This document shows, piece by piece, positions 47,298 to 55,903 of a DNA stretch of 64,000 nucleotides. Within the stretch, counting starts at the first letter, position 1, and each line of letters begins with the position of its first letter. Origin of the DNA: Methanolobus halotolerans (GTDB taxonomy: Archaea > Halobacteriota > Methanosarcinia > Methanosarcinales > Methanosarcinaceae). The notes beneath the pieces are model-generated. The model did not search any database and was not told where the DNA came from. It saw only the letters and a program-made list of their open reading frames with translations. The stretch is taken from the NCBI RefSeq assembly GCF_004745425.1, contig NZ_PGGK01000001.1, positions 186,001-250,000 on the forward strand. The letters run 5' to 3'. The position numbers and the translations under genes are program-made.

Positions 47298-48625
47298 GCA
47301 CCACCTACCATAGCTTCTGATACCAGCAGATGCGGGGACCCGTCTGTCACGGGTACCAGCTGTCCGCCTTTGCCGCATCTTCCGGAGTTCATACTGAGAT
47401 CATTTCCTACCATCTTCACATTATTGAGTATCTCAAGGATCTTTCCCGAAAGTGATACGTCCCTGAGGAGGGTCTTAAGTTCTCCATTCTCAATGAGGTA
47501 ACCTTTTTCGGCGTTGAACTGGAACACACCTTCGCCGGTATTCACCTGTCCGCCTCTTGAGCCAATGAGGTATACACCGTCACCGATTTCCTCAAGCATT
47601 TCTTCAAACTTTGATTTACCGCTATCGATGTAAGTGTTGCTCATCCTGACGATTGGTCTGGAATGTCCCTGTGCTCTGCTATGTCCGGGCCTGCCGCCGA
47701 GTTTTGCAGCTGTTTCCCTGGAGTGCAGGTATGAGTTAAGTACTCCGTCCTTGATCACAACGGTCTCTTCTGACTGGGCACCTTCGTCGTCAAAAGGATA
47801 ATAGCCGTATTCATGTAATGTAGGGTCGTCGATGACATTGATAAGTGGTGATGCGATCTCCTGACCTATCCTGTTCTCCAGTATGGAGCTTCCCTCCAGC
47901 ACAAGATCAGCCTCGGATGCATGTCCCACGGCTTCATGTGCAAAGACGCCAGCCAGTTCCGGATCAAGTATCACTGGCATATTACCGCCCTTTGCCGGCT
48001 TTGCTTCAAGGAGCTCCAGGGCGGTTTTGGCTGCTGATTCTGCAAGTGCGAAAGCATCATACTTCTCGAACAGTTCATATCCCGTAACACCAAATCTGCT
48101 TTCACGCCCTGCCTGGTACATGCCGTTCTTTGATGCAACGGCACTTATGGCAAAACCGGTTCTGGTTATGTCATATTCTCCTTCGATACCAGTCGAATCG
48201 GAATACATCATTTTATAGGTAGATTCATTGTAAACGGCACTGACACTTGAAATATTATCAAGTTTCGCTCTTTTTCCAATCTCGTTCAATTGGCTGACCT
48301 TTTCTTCAAGGGAAATGTCCCTTGGATCAATCTTCACTTTAGGCAGGTTCCTGACCACAGGTTTTACAATGTCCATCATCTCTACTTTTTCTTTGGAAGA
48401 TCTCTCGTTCATGCCCCTGGCAAGTTCTGTTGCTGCTCTGATCGCTTTATTGAGATCGAAATCTCCGTCTGCTGAGGTCATTCCCCATGATCCTCCACTC
48501 AGAGCTCGAATGCCTGCTCCTTTAGTATAGTTCACGGATACTTCCTTTATATTCCCGTTATCAAGAATAATGGATGTTGTTGTTCCTTCAATTATCTTCG
48601 AATCAAAAAAGTCTACTTCAAACAT
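47294..48625 (-). CDS. tldD: TldD-family metalloprotease subunit
   Basis: A 443-residue catalytic TldD homologue. The zinc motif is HEAVGH near residue 232, in AGVFAHEAVGHASEADL. A later conserved stretch ends with GRCGKGGQLVPV. It is transcribed just before the TldE gene with a four-base overlap, the usual arrangement for this heterodimer. The peptide substrate in archaea is not known. Confidence 0.93.
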   Translation of the reverse strand: MFEVDFFDSKIIEGTTTSIILDNGNIKEVSVNYTKGAGIRALSGGSWGMTSADGDFDLNKAIRAATELARGMNERSSKEKVEMMDIVKPVVRNLPKVKIDPRDISLEEKVSQLNEIGKRAKLDNISSVSAVYNESTYKMMYSDSTGIEGEYDITRTGFAISAVASKNGMYQAGRESRFGVTGYELFEKYDAFALAESAAKTALELLEAKPAKGGNMPVILDPELAGVFAHEAVGHASEADLVLEGSSILENRIGQEIASPLINVIDDPTLHEYGYYPFDDEGAQSEETVVIKDGVLNSYLHSRETAAKLGGRPGHSRAQGHSRPIVRMSNTYIDSGKSKFEEMLEEIGDGVYLIGSRGGQVNTGEGVFQFNAEKGYLIENGELKTLLRDVSLSGKILEILNNVKMVGNDLSMNSGRCGKGGQLVPVTDGSPHLLVSEAMVGGA

Positions 48626-48648
48626 GTTTACACTCCCGTAAAAAGTAA

Positions 48649-48670
48649 AGTCCCTGTTTAGACAGGGACT
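48649..48670 (-). terminator. hairpin enclosing the lonB stop codon
   Basis: AGTCCCTGT and ACAGGGACT form a perfect nine-base-pair stem with a four-base loop. On the minus strand the loop lies over the lonB TAA, and the sequence continues TTTACTTTTT. It fits an intrinsic-type terminator for lonB placed at the end of the frame, 24 bases before the tldD start. Confidence 0.6.
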
Positions 48671-50559
48671 ACATCGGGCAGATCAAGATTCAACTTGAAA
48701 TTAGCCAGGTTCTGGAGCTTTTCCACGATGCGGTTCTTTTCAGGTCCTACAAAACTGTGCTCAATGACCTCTACAATAGTTGTTACAGGTATGATCTCGA
48801 TCTTGTCCCTGTAAGCTTCTTCTATCAGGACATCATCCTCGTTGGATTTCGGAATGATCACCTTTTTAATACCTGCCTGTGCTGCTGCTTCTATCTTATA
48901 TGTCACACCACCGATAGGCAATACGTCTCCGCGCACTGACAGTGAACCTGTCATTGCCACCGACTGGTCGATAGGTATGCCTTCAATTGCAGATATGACT
49001 GCTGTGGCAATCGAGATTGACGCACTGTCACCTTCAACTCCTTCATATGTACCTATGAACTGTATGTGGATGTCGTGGTTTATGACATTCTTCCCGGTGA
49101 TATTCTTGATCACAGCTGACACGTTCTGCACGGCTTCCTTTGCAATATCCTTGAGCATACCAGTGGCGATAACGCGCCCTTCGGAGCTGGACTGTGCAGG
49201 TGTGACTTCTGCCATTATGGGCAGTACTATTCCCGAATCTCCGCCCATGACTGCAAGCCCGTTGACCCTTCCCACAGCTCCGCCCTTTTTCTTGAAGAGC
49301 TGGTAATCCTTCTTGCGTTCAAGATAATTATCAGCAAGCTGCTGCTCTATGGACCTTGCCATCTTCTTGGCTGCAAGCACATGTTTCTCTGTGACAGTTG
49401 TAACTTCTTCTGATTGTGCTATATCTCCTGCCACTCTTATAAGACCACCGAGGTCACGCAATTTGAGGGTAAGATGACCTTTTCTCCCGGCTCTTCTTTG
49501 TGCCTCACGTATGACCTCATCCACCGCACCCTTATCAAAGGGCGGGATGTGGCCGTCTCTCATTACTTCCTGCGCAACGAACCTGACAAGGTTCTTACGG
49601 TTCTCAGGCGTGTCCAGCATGGATTCGCGCATGAACAGTTCATATCCGTATCCTTTGATACGGGATCTGAGGGCAGGATGCATCTTTTCCATTGCATCCA
49701 GGTTTCCGGCCGCAACCATGATAAAGTCGCAAGGCACCGGTTCGGTCTTTACGAGTGCACCCGAACTTCTTTCTGACTGGCCTGTAATAGGATACTCCTT
49801 TTCCTGAAGTGCTGTCAGCAGGCTCTGCTGGGACTCAAGGTTCAGAGTGTTGATCTCGTCGATGAAGAGCACACCTTTATGTGACTTGTGGATGTCTCCG
49901 CTCTCTACCCTGTCATGTGCAGGGGTCTCAAGCCCTCCTGACTGGAACGGGTCGTGCCTTACATCTCCAAGAAGTGCGCCTGCATGGGTTCCTGTGGCAT
50001 CGATAAATGAAGCATGCTCTTTCTGGTAATTGGAAACGATCATCTTTGGGATCATCTGTTCTTCCTTGGGCATGAACTGGCGTGTAAGAAGTAGTATCAT
50101 GATCGCTGCAATGATTCCCCACAGGAGCTGGCCGACATAGAATGAATATATGATGATACCGAATACCAGTATCATCATGAGCATATTTCGCGACTGGACC
50201 TTTTTCTGTGCTTCCATCTTGTGAGCCATCACGATCTCCCGGCCCTTGCCAGCAGGAACTAACCTTATCTTGGGATTGTTATTGTCTTCCGGATTAGGAT
50301 AGGCAAGTATGTCCTGCAGCTCTTCCTTTGGCAAAAGCTCTGCCATTGCTTTGGCAAGCAGTGATTTTCCGGTTCCGGGACTCCCTATCATCATTACATG
50401 TCTTCTCTGGCTGGCTGCCTTTTTAACAACCTCTACTGCATGCTCCTGTCCTATGATCTGGTCGATCATCAGTTCAGGTACATCTATGGAGTCAGTTGTA
50501 TCAAAAGTCTCTCCATAGAGTTCTATCTTTTCACCAGAAGTAGTTATATCGTTCTCCAT
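48658..50559 (-). CDS. lonB: archaeal membrane-bound Lon protease
   Basis: ATP-dependent protease of the LonB type, 633 residues. Walker A is GSPGTGKS near residue 59. The archaeal insertion has two membrane helices (about 120-157). Walker B is VLFIDEINTL, and the C-terminal protease domain has catalytic Ser in GDSASIS and Lys in TYKIEAA. It degrades misfolded proteins at the membrane. Minus-strand A/T-rich TATA candidates lie around 50600-50620. Confidence 0.97.
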   Translation of the reverse strand: MENDITTSGEKIELYGETFDTTDSIDVPELMIDQIIGQEHAVEVVKKAASQRRHVMMIGSPGTGKSLLAKAMAELLPKEELQDILAYPNPEDNNNPKIRLVPAGKGREIVMAHKMEAQKKVQSRNMLMMILVFGIIIYSFYVGQLLWGIIAAIMILLLTRQFMPKEEQMIPKMIVSNYQKEHASFIDATGTHAGALLGDVRHDPFQSGGLETPAHDRVESGDIHKSHKGVLFIDEINTLNLESQQSLLTALQEKEYPITGQSERSSGALVKTEPVPCDFIMVAAGNLDAMEKMHPALRSRIKGYGYELFMRESMLDTPENRKNLVRFVAQEVMRDGHIPPFDKGAVDEVIREAQRRAGRKGHLTLKLRDLGGLIRVAGDIAQSEEVTTVTEKHVLAAKKMARSIEQQLADNYLERKKDYQLFKKKGGAVGRVNGLAVMGGDSGIVLPIMAEVTPAQSSSEGRVIATGMLKDIAKEAVQNVSAVIKNITGKNVINHDIHIQFIGTYEGVEGDSASISIATAVISAIEGIPIDQSVAMTGSLSVRGDVLPIGGVTYKIEAAAQAGIKKVIIPKSNEDDVLIEEAYRDKIEIIPVTTIVEVIEHSFVGPEKNRIVEKLQNLANFKLNLDLPDVVPV

Positions 50560-50669
50560 AGTCTACTCACAAAGTTTATGGTTTGTTCTGAGGTACGTAC
50601 AAAATATATACTTGACGGTTTTTAAGTAATTTGTAAATATCATTATATGAATGTACCTGCAAGTAAAAA

Positions 50670-50680
50670 CTTATAAATAC
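50670..50680 (+). promoter_or_regulatory. candidate TATA box
   Basis: CTTATAAATAC lies 56-66 bases before ATG 50736, which would give a leader of about 35 bases. Confidence 0.45.
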
Positions 50681-50735
50681 TAACGCATTCCGGCTATAAG
50701 AACCTATTTATTATCCCAGGGGTATATCTGGTATC

Positions 50736-51185
50736 ATGAAACCGGCTCCATTGCTATTTTTCACAGTTATCACTTTGATTTTCTCATTATCCATCACAGG
50801 ATATGCTTTTTCAACTGAAGGGCAATATATACACTTTAAGCAGATGTCTGTGGAGTTTGACGGGACGGATGCAGAAGTGACTGTGTACTATGACCTCAAT
50901 ATGTTCTCCCGTTTATATGTTCTGCTGCTTGGAAGTTATAACCTTGAGTCTACACTGGAAAACGTTTTTTTCGATTTTGAGGATGTAAGTGTGATGGAGA
51001 TCGGGAACAATCGTGCAGTCCTTTATGTGGAAGATATATCCCGGCAGAATTCGGAGTATTATCTGCACGATTCACATGACCTTGGGGCAACTGTGGATGT
51101 GCTGACAATGATCTATCCTGACGGCTCATCGAGAAGCGTACCTTATGCAATATCAACTCCATACACTTTCTATGGCAATGACTGA
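50736..51185 (+). CDS. exported hypothetical protein
   Basis: A 149-residue protein with a signal peptide ending near GYAF (residue 25). The mature part is beta-rich (VEFDGTDAEVTVYYDLNMF) with no cysteines and no known motif. I do not recognise the family. It has its own likely promoter and stands alone between lonB and the tRNA cluster. Confidence 0.7.
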   Translation: MKPAPLLFFTVITLIFSLSITGYAFSTEGQYIHFKQMSVEFDGTDAEVTVYYDLNMFSRLYVLLLGSYNLESTLENVFFDFEDVSVMEIGNNRAVLYVEDISRQNSEYYLHDSHDLGATVDVLTMIYPDGSSRSVPYAISTPYTFYGND

Positions 51186-51452
51186 GCAAGACACAGGGCT
51201 GTACGCGAACTCAGTCTGGTCATATGTCAATATGCAGGTATGCCGGATATCACCATTTCGGGTAATTATCAGTATGAAGTTCTTCGATTCATTTTTAGTA
51301 TATAAAGAAGCATGAAATATTCTTTTCAACCCAAAAGGTTTATCAACAATAATGCATTATGAGGGATGCTGTTAAGCGCCTGATGCTTGCGGTAATGTCC
51401 GGGAACGGATTTACATATAAAAATCAGTGCTTACAGACAATTGCAAATCGAT

Positions 51453-51529
51453 GGGCTCGTGGTCTAGCTGGTTATGACGTCGCCTTGACATGGCGGAGGT
51501 CGGGTGTTCGAATCTCCCCGGGCCCACCA
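51453..51529 (+). tRNA. tRNA-Val (anticodon GAC), CCA encoded
   Basis: The acceptor GGGCTCG pairs with CGGGCCC (one G-U). The anticodon loop TTGACAT gives GAC. The T loop is TTCGAAT, and the T stem has one T-T mismatch at the second pair from the loop. Discriminator A is followed by encoded CCA. A TATA-like TTTACATATAAA lies about 35-45 bases upstream. Confidence 0.95.
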
Positions 51530-51538
51530 CAAAATCAA

Positions 51539-51556
51539 AACTGTCAAATGACAGTT
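51539..51556. repeat. short perfect inverted repeat between tRNA genes
   Basis: AACTGTCA and TGACAGTT with a two-base loop. It may be a terminator for tRNA-Val or a processing structure. AGTTTAAAT just after it could be a TATA box for tRNA-Phe. Confidence 0.4.
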
Positions 51557-51602
51557 AAGTTTAAATCTGAAAGCAGCATTAAGGTGCTTGCTGACCCTGA
51601 AG

Positions 51603-51675
51603 GCCCAGGTAGCTCAGTTGGGAGAGCGCTGCCCTGAAGAGGCAGTTGTCCCCGGTTCAAGTCCGGGTCTGGGCA
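51603..51675 (+). tRNA. tRNA-Phe (anticodon GAA)
   Basis: The acceptor GCCCAGG pairs with TCTGGGC. The D arm is TAGCTCAGTTGGGAGAGC. The anticodon loop CTGAAGA sits between CTGCC and GGCAG, and the T arm is CCCGGTTCAAGTCCGGG. The three bases after discriminator A are CCT, so CCA is not encoded. Confidence 0.95.
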
Positions 51676-51690
51676 CCTCGATCCAGTAGC

Positions 51691-51762
51691 ACATCAGTAG
51701 TGTAGCGGTTATCACCGGGCGTTGCCAACGCTCGAACCCGGGTTCGAATCCCGGCTGATGTA
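51691..51762 (+). tRNA. tRNA-Gly (anticodon GCC)
   Basis: The acceptor ACATCAG pairs with CTGATGT. The anticodon loop TTGCCAA sits between GGGCG and CGCTC, and the T arm is CCGGGTTCGAATCCCGG. CCA is not encoded. It lies 15 bases after tRNA-Phe, so both are probably on one transcript. Confidence 0.94.
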
Positions 51763-51826
51763 TGCTATTTCTTATTAAACTTGTGACATCACTGTATCTT
51801 GCACACTTGTACTCAGGCACTTCTGG

Positions 51827-52564
51827 TTACGCTTTTTTCTCCAGGCTGAGTGTATAAACTTCTACTCCTGCACCCTTGCAGGCATTAAGCCTGCTTTCTG
51901 ATATCTTTGCGCAGACAATACCTAATCTTATCCTGTCTCTGGTTATCCCGAATTTTTCCGAGTAGGTAACGAACCTCTGTACCTGGCCTATGGCGTTGTC
52001 CCTGGCCTCTATTTCGATTTCTATCAGGAGATGTTCTTCATCCTTGCTTATGAAAACCGCGTCAATCCTTCCACCGCTGGTCTCAACTTCGGTATCCATA
52101 AATACCAGCCCTTCTTCAATAAGTTCGGGAAATGTAGAGATCATGTGTGAGATGTCTTGTTCAGAAATGGACTCCTGGTCGGTTACATGGCTCACATCGT
52201 CGGCCTTTATCATACTTTCCAGGTGGGATATGATATCGATCCTTTTTTTATTAACCTCATGAGGATACACATTTCTGGGTCGCTTATCCTCTGTCTGAAT
52301 CAGTATTCCATTCTTGCTGATTTTCTTATTACGGGAGACCGGAAGGGCACCGCCACCTTTACTGACGACGCCTATGCCGTTTTTCCTGCTGATCAGGCGA
52401 ATAGATTCTATCAGTTCTTCCTTGTCAGTTCCGGTAAGTTGTTCAATATATATCCGCTCGTAGTTAATGCCATGTTTTTCCTTCAGGCTTTCAAGCAAAT
52501 CTGTATACTTCACCGTTTCTTTTTCATCATTTTCCCGATTTACGTATAATTTGTACTCTAACAT
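51827..52564 (-). CDS. NucS-like (DUF91) PD-(D/E)XK nuclease homologue
   Basis: About 245 residues. The C-terminal half resembles the NucS/EndoMS nuclease domain: GGRIDAVFI carries the Asp, LLIEIEIEARDNAIGQVQRF carries the Glu and the QxxxF/Y helix. The usual E-x-K reads E-I-E, so the catalytic Lys is Glu. The N-terminal half (1-120) is not the NucS beta domain that I would expect and includes a charged, possibly winged-helix region. I chose ATG 52564 because GGAGAG precedes it; ATG 52576 is also in frame. A repair or defence role is possible but unproven. Confidence 0.7.
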   Translation of the reverse strand: MLEYKLYVNRENDEKETVKYTDLLESLKEKHGINYERIYIEQLTGTDKEELIESIRLISRKNGIGVVSKGGGALPVSRNKKISKNGILIQTEDKRPRNVYPHEVNKKRIDIISHLESMIKADDVSHVTDQESISEQDISHMISTFPELIEEGLVFMDTEVETSGGRIDAVFISKDEEHLLIEIEIEARDNAIGQVQRFVTYSEKFGITRDRIRLGIVCAKISESRLNACKGAGVEVYTLSLEKKA

Positions 52565-52695
52565 CTCTCTCTCCATGGAAAGTGGTCCAAAATGGGTAAG
52601 GAATCTATTCTGTGCAGGTATTTAAATTGATTCTAGGGAAGAATCTGTCACTTGGAGTGGGAAATAGTGTTGGGCCGGTTGTGGTGGTTGATAAG

Positions 52696-52707
52696 GTATA
52701 AATAAAA
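52696..52707 (+). promoter_or_regulatory. candidate TATA box
   Basis: AAGGTATAAATA precedes the 64-residue gene. The leader that follows can fold by GTATCC and GGATAC with an inner AAAGG/CCTTT pairing. Confidence 0.4.
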
Positions 52708-52787
52708 TAACGTATCCTTTCTAAAGGGGGGACGGATACTATAATACATTTAATTGGGATCCGTTTTGGCCCGGGGAGATGTAATGA

Positions 52788-52982
52788 ATGAAGCAAGCTT
52801 TTATTGAAAAGTACTATATGGACAAAGATGTTGAAATTGACATCGGAGGAGAAGATAATTACCGGGGTATAGTTGCAGAGTGTAACGACGGGATACTTAG
52901 CCTCATGTGGGACATAGCTGATGAGGGCTACACTCACATAGATATAGACGACATCAGGGCGATCTGGAAACAGAAAAAGTAG
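52788..52982 (+). CDS. small acidic beta protein, 64 aa
   Basis: A 64-residue protein with a good GGGGAGAT site nine bases upstream. The pattern DVEIDIGGEDNYRGIVAEC, followed by a strand LSLMWDIA and a C-terminal IDIDDIRAIWK, suggests a small five-stranded barrel of the SH3 or Sm-like type. The family is not known to me by name. It could bind RNA or protein. Confidence 0.7.
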   Translation: MKQAFIEKYYMDKDVEIDIGGEDNYRGIVAECNDGILSLMWDIADEGYTHIDIDDIRAIWKQKK

Positions 52983-53377
52983 ATTGCTTGTAATATTTTC
53001 CGTTTACTCGTTTTCTTTTTTTCAGGATGCCGGCAGCAGGCATTGAATCTACTGTCACAAGTGAAGGGTTGCAGGGAACCTTTTCTATTTTAAAGTTGTT
53101 TACTGTTTCTGTCATATCAGGTAAAGATCAACAAAAATAATTGCTTGTGTTATAAGGTCATTGTTGTTGATCTATAATGATTATCGGGCATCCGGTCCCC
53201 TGGTATATTTCTATGGGTTTGGTTTGTATCCAGGTGGACATTCATGACACGGGGTTGCAAAGACGGGCGATAATAGCGGATTTGCAGGATATGTTGTTTA
53301 GTGACTGCATCTCAGCGAGTTGGCGATGCTGCTGTCTTCATGCCAACTTGCATCAAAAAGAGTGCAGGTAACATCCT
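52983..53377. other. intergenic, no supported gene
   Basis: I see no frame with a ribosome site and a recognisable product. Several short frames are broken by stops on both strands, as in decayed sequence. AGTTGGC and GCCAACT near 53319-53347 form a weak stem. Confidence 0.4.
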
Positions 53378-53494
53378 GTGGAAGTTTTAATTAACTGTCC
53401 CTGGTGTGGTATAAAGTTATTAGAAGCTGAAAAAGGTGTTCAGCAATGTAAAGAATATGGATATTTGACTAAGAAAGTATGGATATACGCTTAA
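53378..53494 (+). CDS. possible 38-aa zinc-ribbon-like peptide, degenerate
   Basis: GTG start with AGGTAA about eight bases upstream. The product begins VEVLINCPWCGIK and later has QQCKEYG. A normal ribbon would have CPxCG and CxxCG; here the fourth metal Cys is Tyr (TAT), one base from TGT. It is either a decayed zinc ribbon or a short peptide with three Cys. Confidence 0.35.
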   Translation: MEVLINCPWCGIKLLEAEKGVQQCKEYGYLTKKVWIYA

Positions 53495-53536
53495 CTGTGT
53501 ATGGGATAATTTTAATCATTCTGTGAAATAGGCTTG

Positions 53537-53695
53537 ATGGAGTACGTTTCGCAAATATGGCCGGTTAAATGTATATCTCCGAAAGACTACAAAGAAATGC
53601 CTGAAAACGTATCTGATTTTTTTCTTTTTGTCTATTTTAACCCGGAAAAATCAGTTAAATACATATTGTTTGATCAGGGAATATTACAAATATGA
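53537..53695 (+). CDS. possible 52-aa protein coupled to the next gene
   Basis: ATG to TGA frame whose stop overlaps the next ATG by four bases (ATGA), the junction seen for true coupled genes elsewhere in this window. The product is aromatic-rich (DFFLFVYFNPEKSVKYILF) and of unknown family. No strong ribosome site is present. A TATA candidate inside its 3' end would give the next gene its own start, which weakens the coupling argument. Confidence 0.35.
   Translation: MEYVSQIWPVKCISPKDYKEMPENVSDFFLFVYFNPEKSVKYILFDQGILQI
53655..53667 (+). promoter_or_regulatory. candidate TATA box for the haem membrane protein
   Basis: TTAAATACATATT lies 25-37 bases before ATG 53692, the spacing for a nearly leaderless transcript. 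Confidence 0.4.
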
Positions 53696-54288
53696 AATAT
53701 GAAAGTGGGGTAATCATATCTTTTCTGGTTATAGTCCTGGGGATAATATTGTACTTCCTGTTCCAGGAAAGCGACATCGCAGTAAGAATGACTGCCAGGG
53801 CAGCAGGGCTTCTCGGGTACTTTTTTTTGTTCCTTGCAATATTGTCATCTGAATACCTGGCAAGCATAAGGAAAACGTTCGGCAGATCTTTTATCAATGT
53901 ACATCATCACCTTGCGAGGGTGGGAGTTGCTCTCGTACTGGTCCATCCCATAACCGTGGCTTACCAGTTTGGTCTGAGTGCGTTCCTGCCAGTCTTCTAT
54001 CCTTTGGCAGAGTTTCTCAGACTTGCAGGAAGGCCGGCTTTCTACATTATTCTTATAGCTGTCCTGGCAGGCATTTACAGGAAAAGGATCCCTAAGAACT
54101 GGAGGTCCGTCCATGCATTGAACTATCTTGCATTCTTAATGGTTTTCATTCATGCATGGCTCATCGGTACCGACCTTCAGAACCCGGTGATGCAGCTTAT
54201 CTGGATCTCAATGGCCCTTATTGTAGTTGCTGTATTTATTCACAAGCATCTTATTTCCGCACCCGGTCGCAAGAAGGGCAGGAAGTAA
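53692..54288 (+). CDS. ferric-reductase-like haem membrane protein
   Basis: A 198-residue membrane protein with six helices of the ferric reductase-like transmembrane type. Two His pairs suited to bind stacked haems are seen: HHHLARVGVALVLVHP (about 65-80) and VHALNYLAFLMVFIHAW (about 141-157). There is no flavin or NAD domain, so like YedZ/MsrQ it would need a partner. The substrate is unknown. It converges on the GltS-like gene. Confidence 0.85.
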   Translation: MKYESGVIISFLVIVLGIILYFLFQESDIAVRMTARAAGLLGYFFLFLAILSSEYLASIRKTFGRSFINVHHHLARVGVALVLVHPITVAYQFGLSAFLPVFYPLAEFLRLAGRPAFYIILIAVLAGIYRKRIPKNWRSVHALNYLAFLMVFIHAWLIGTDLQNPVMQLIWISMALIVVAVFIHKHLISAPGRKKGRK

Positions 54289-54321
54289 GGCATCAAGTCA
54301 TAAGATGTTGCCTTCGCCCTG

Positions 54322-55737
54322 TCATTTCCTGCCGAAGTAGAAGATTCCCAGCCCTCCCCATAGTAGCATGAGGAATGTTGCTAATATGAGTACAGGTGTC
54401 GGGCCCAGGTAGAATATGAGTGGTACCGAGGCTGCCGTAAACACGCCACCGCCAACTATCGGTTCGAAAAGGAGCTGTTTATAGCCGAATCCCTCAAGAG
54501 CGGGGGACTTATTGTCGGGATCTGCTATTCTCATAAGCAATAGGCCACTGGCAGTCATTCCCATGGACTGTCCGAAATTACCTATGCCTCTTTCGAACCA
54601 GTATGAAGGCATCATCCTTGGTCCGAGGAATAAAAACGCTACGATATTCCACACAATTCCAACCGTCGCAAGGACGACAAACGGCATCAGGTTATTGCCT
54701 ATCACACTCAGTGACAGTGTGGCGATTGCGCTGGTGATCAGTACGTCAAGTGATAGCCCCTGGATCCTCATCATAAGCCCCCTGTCCAGTGTCTGATGCA
54801 CATCGAATCTGTCAAGGAATGCCTGAAGGATGATCCCTCCTATCATTGCCAGGGGAAAGAGCGGTATATGGGCCAGGAGGTACATGCCTGTTGCCTGCCC
54901 CCAGGTCGCCTCCTCGATTTTGATCAATATCTGAAGGATCATGTATCCTATTCCAATGGCAACACCCACATATGCAAAATGCAGCGACATGGGCTCAATA
55001 GATTCGGGTCTTGTCGTTATCATCCCTGCAGACTCCCTTGCATCAAAGTCGATGATGCCGGTCTGCCGTTTCTCATCAAGGGAAATCTGGGAGGGATTTT
55101 TAAGTACTTGTGTTTTGCCGTTCCTGGCACCATAGTTCAGAAGCACTATCCCGAATACAACACCAAAGAGAATTCCTACGGTTGCAAGTCCTAAAGCCAG
55201 ATCTGCCGCCTCTGCAAATCCAAGTTCTTCAAAGGTTGTGGCCATGCCTGCCGCAGTACCATGTCCTCCCTCGAATGATATCTCTATGAGGGCACCTGCC
55301 ATAGGGTCAATCCCATAAAGAGGGCTCAGGATGAGGATGGTCGCCAGTATCCCGAACACGTACTGTCCCCATGCTATGGTCTGTCCGTGAGCTATCTGCG
55401 GGCCTGCTATGTGCCATACTTCCCTGATACCGGGTATCTTCTTTCCAAGGAAGAGTGTCGCAAATATTATACTGATGAAAATGCCGGGCAAAGCTTTCCA
55501 TACATTAAGCATCTCTTCCGGGAACATTCCCTCCGAAAGGAAAGTGCCGGAATATCCTGCCCATGAAATTAAATTGCCCATGACCTCGGAACCCAGGAAC
55601 AAAGCAAGGAATCCTCCTATCAACGAGCTTGGGATAAAAAGCGTTTGAAGGGTAGGTGACATGAGTCTTATCCATTTACCCAGAAGCAAAACAATTCCAA
55701 GCACTAAAAAACTCATTCCGATCATGGCAGCCGACAC
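54322..55737 (-). CDS. GltS-like sodium/glutamate symporter
   Basis: A 471-residue membrane protein with about 12 helices. The paired re-entrant loops typical of this fold appear as SFEGGHGTAAGMATTFEELG and, in the second half, around NFGQSMGMTASGLLLMR. GltS imports glutamate with sodium. In this organism the ligand could be glutamate or a related acid used as an osmolyte. It is divergent from the P-type ATPase gene with a 166-base gap. Confidence 0.85.
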   Translation of the reverse strand: MSAAMIGMSFLVLGIVLLLGKWIRLMSPTLQTLFIPSSLIGGFLALFLGSEVMGNLISWAGYSGTFLSEGMFPEEMLNVWKALPGIFISIIFATLFLGKKIPGIREVWHIAGPQIAHGQTIAWGQYVFGILATILILSPLYGIDPMAGALIEISFEGGHGTAAGMATTFEELGFAEAADLALGLATVGILFGVVFGIVLLNYGARNGKTQVLKNPSQISLDEKRQTGIIDFDARESAGMITTRPESIEPMSLHFAYVGVAIGIGYMILQILIKIEEATWGQATGMYLLAHIPLFPLAMIGGIILQAFLDRFDVHQTLDRGLMMRIQGLSLDVLITSAIATLSLSVIGNNLMPFVVLATVGIVWNIVAFLFLGPRMMPSYWFERGIGNFGQSMGMTASGLLLMRIADPDNKSPALEGFGYKQLLFEPIVGGGVFTAASVPLIFYLGPTPVLILATFLMLLWGGLGIFYFGRK

Positions 55738-55903
55738 AAGATAACCTCCTGTTGCTTTGCAGGATATATTCTAAAAAGCAACGAGTCAAGTTTGTCCGGT
55801 AACTTATATACTATTTTTGCTTCCTCCGGATTTTGTGTGATCAGGGCAGGAATGTGTTCCTGCAATGATTAGTTATTTATCATTTCAGGCATCTCTTTTT
55901 GTT

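Noticed and set aside
48842-49306. Plus-strand frame inside lonB
   Set aside because: Shadow of the lonB coding strand with no start signal.
52605-52937. Minus-strand 110-aa frame over the 64-aa gene
   Set aside because: The plus-strand gene has a good ribosome site and a protein-like pattern; the antisense frame has neither.
53177-53371. 64-aa frame in the gap before the haem protein
   Set aside because: Cys-rich nonsense-like end, no ribosome site and no family; also possible decayed sequence in other frames.
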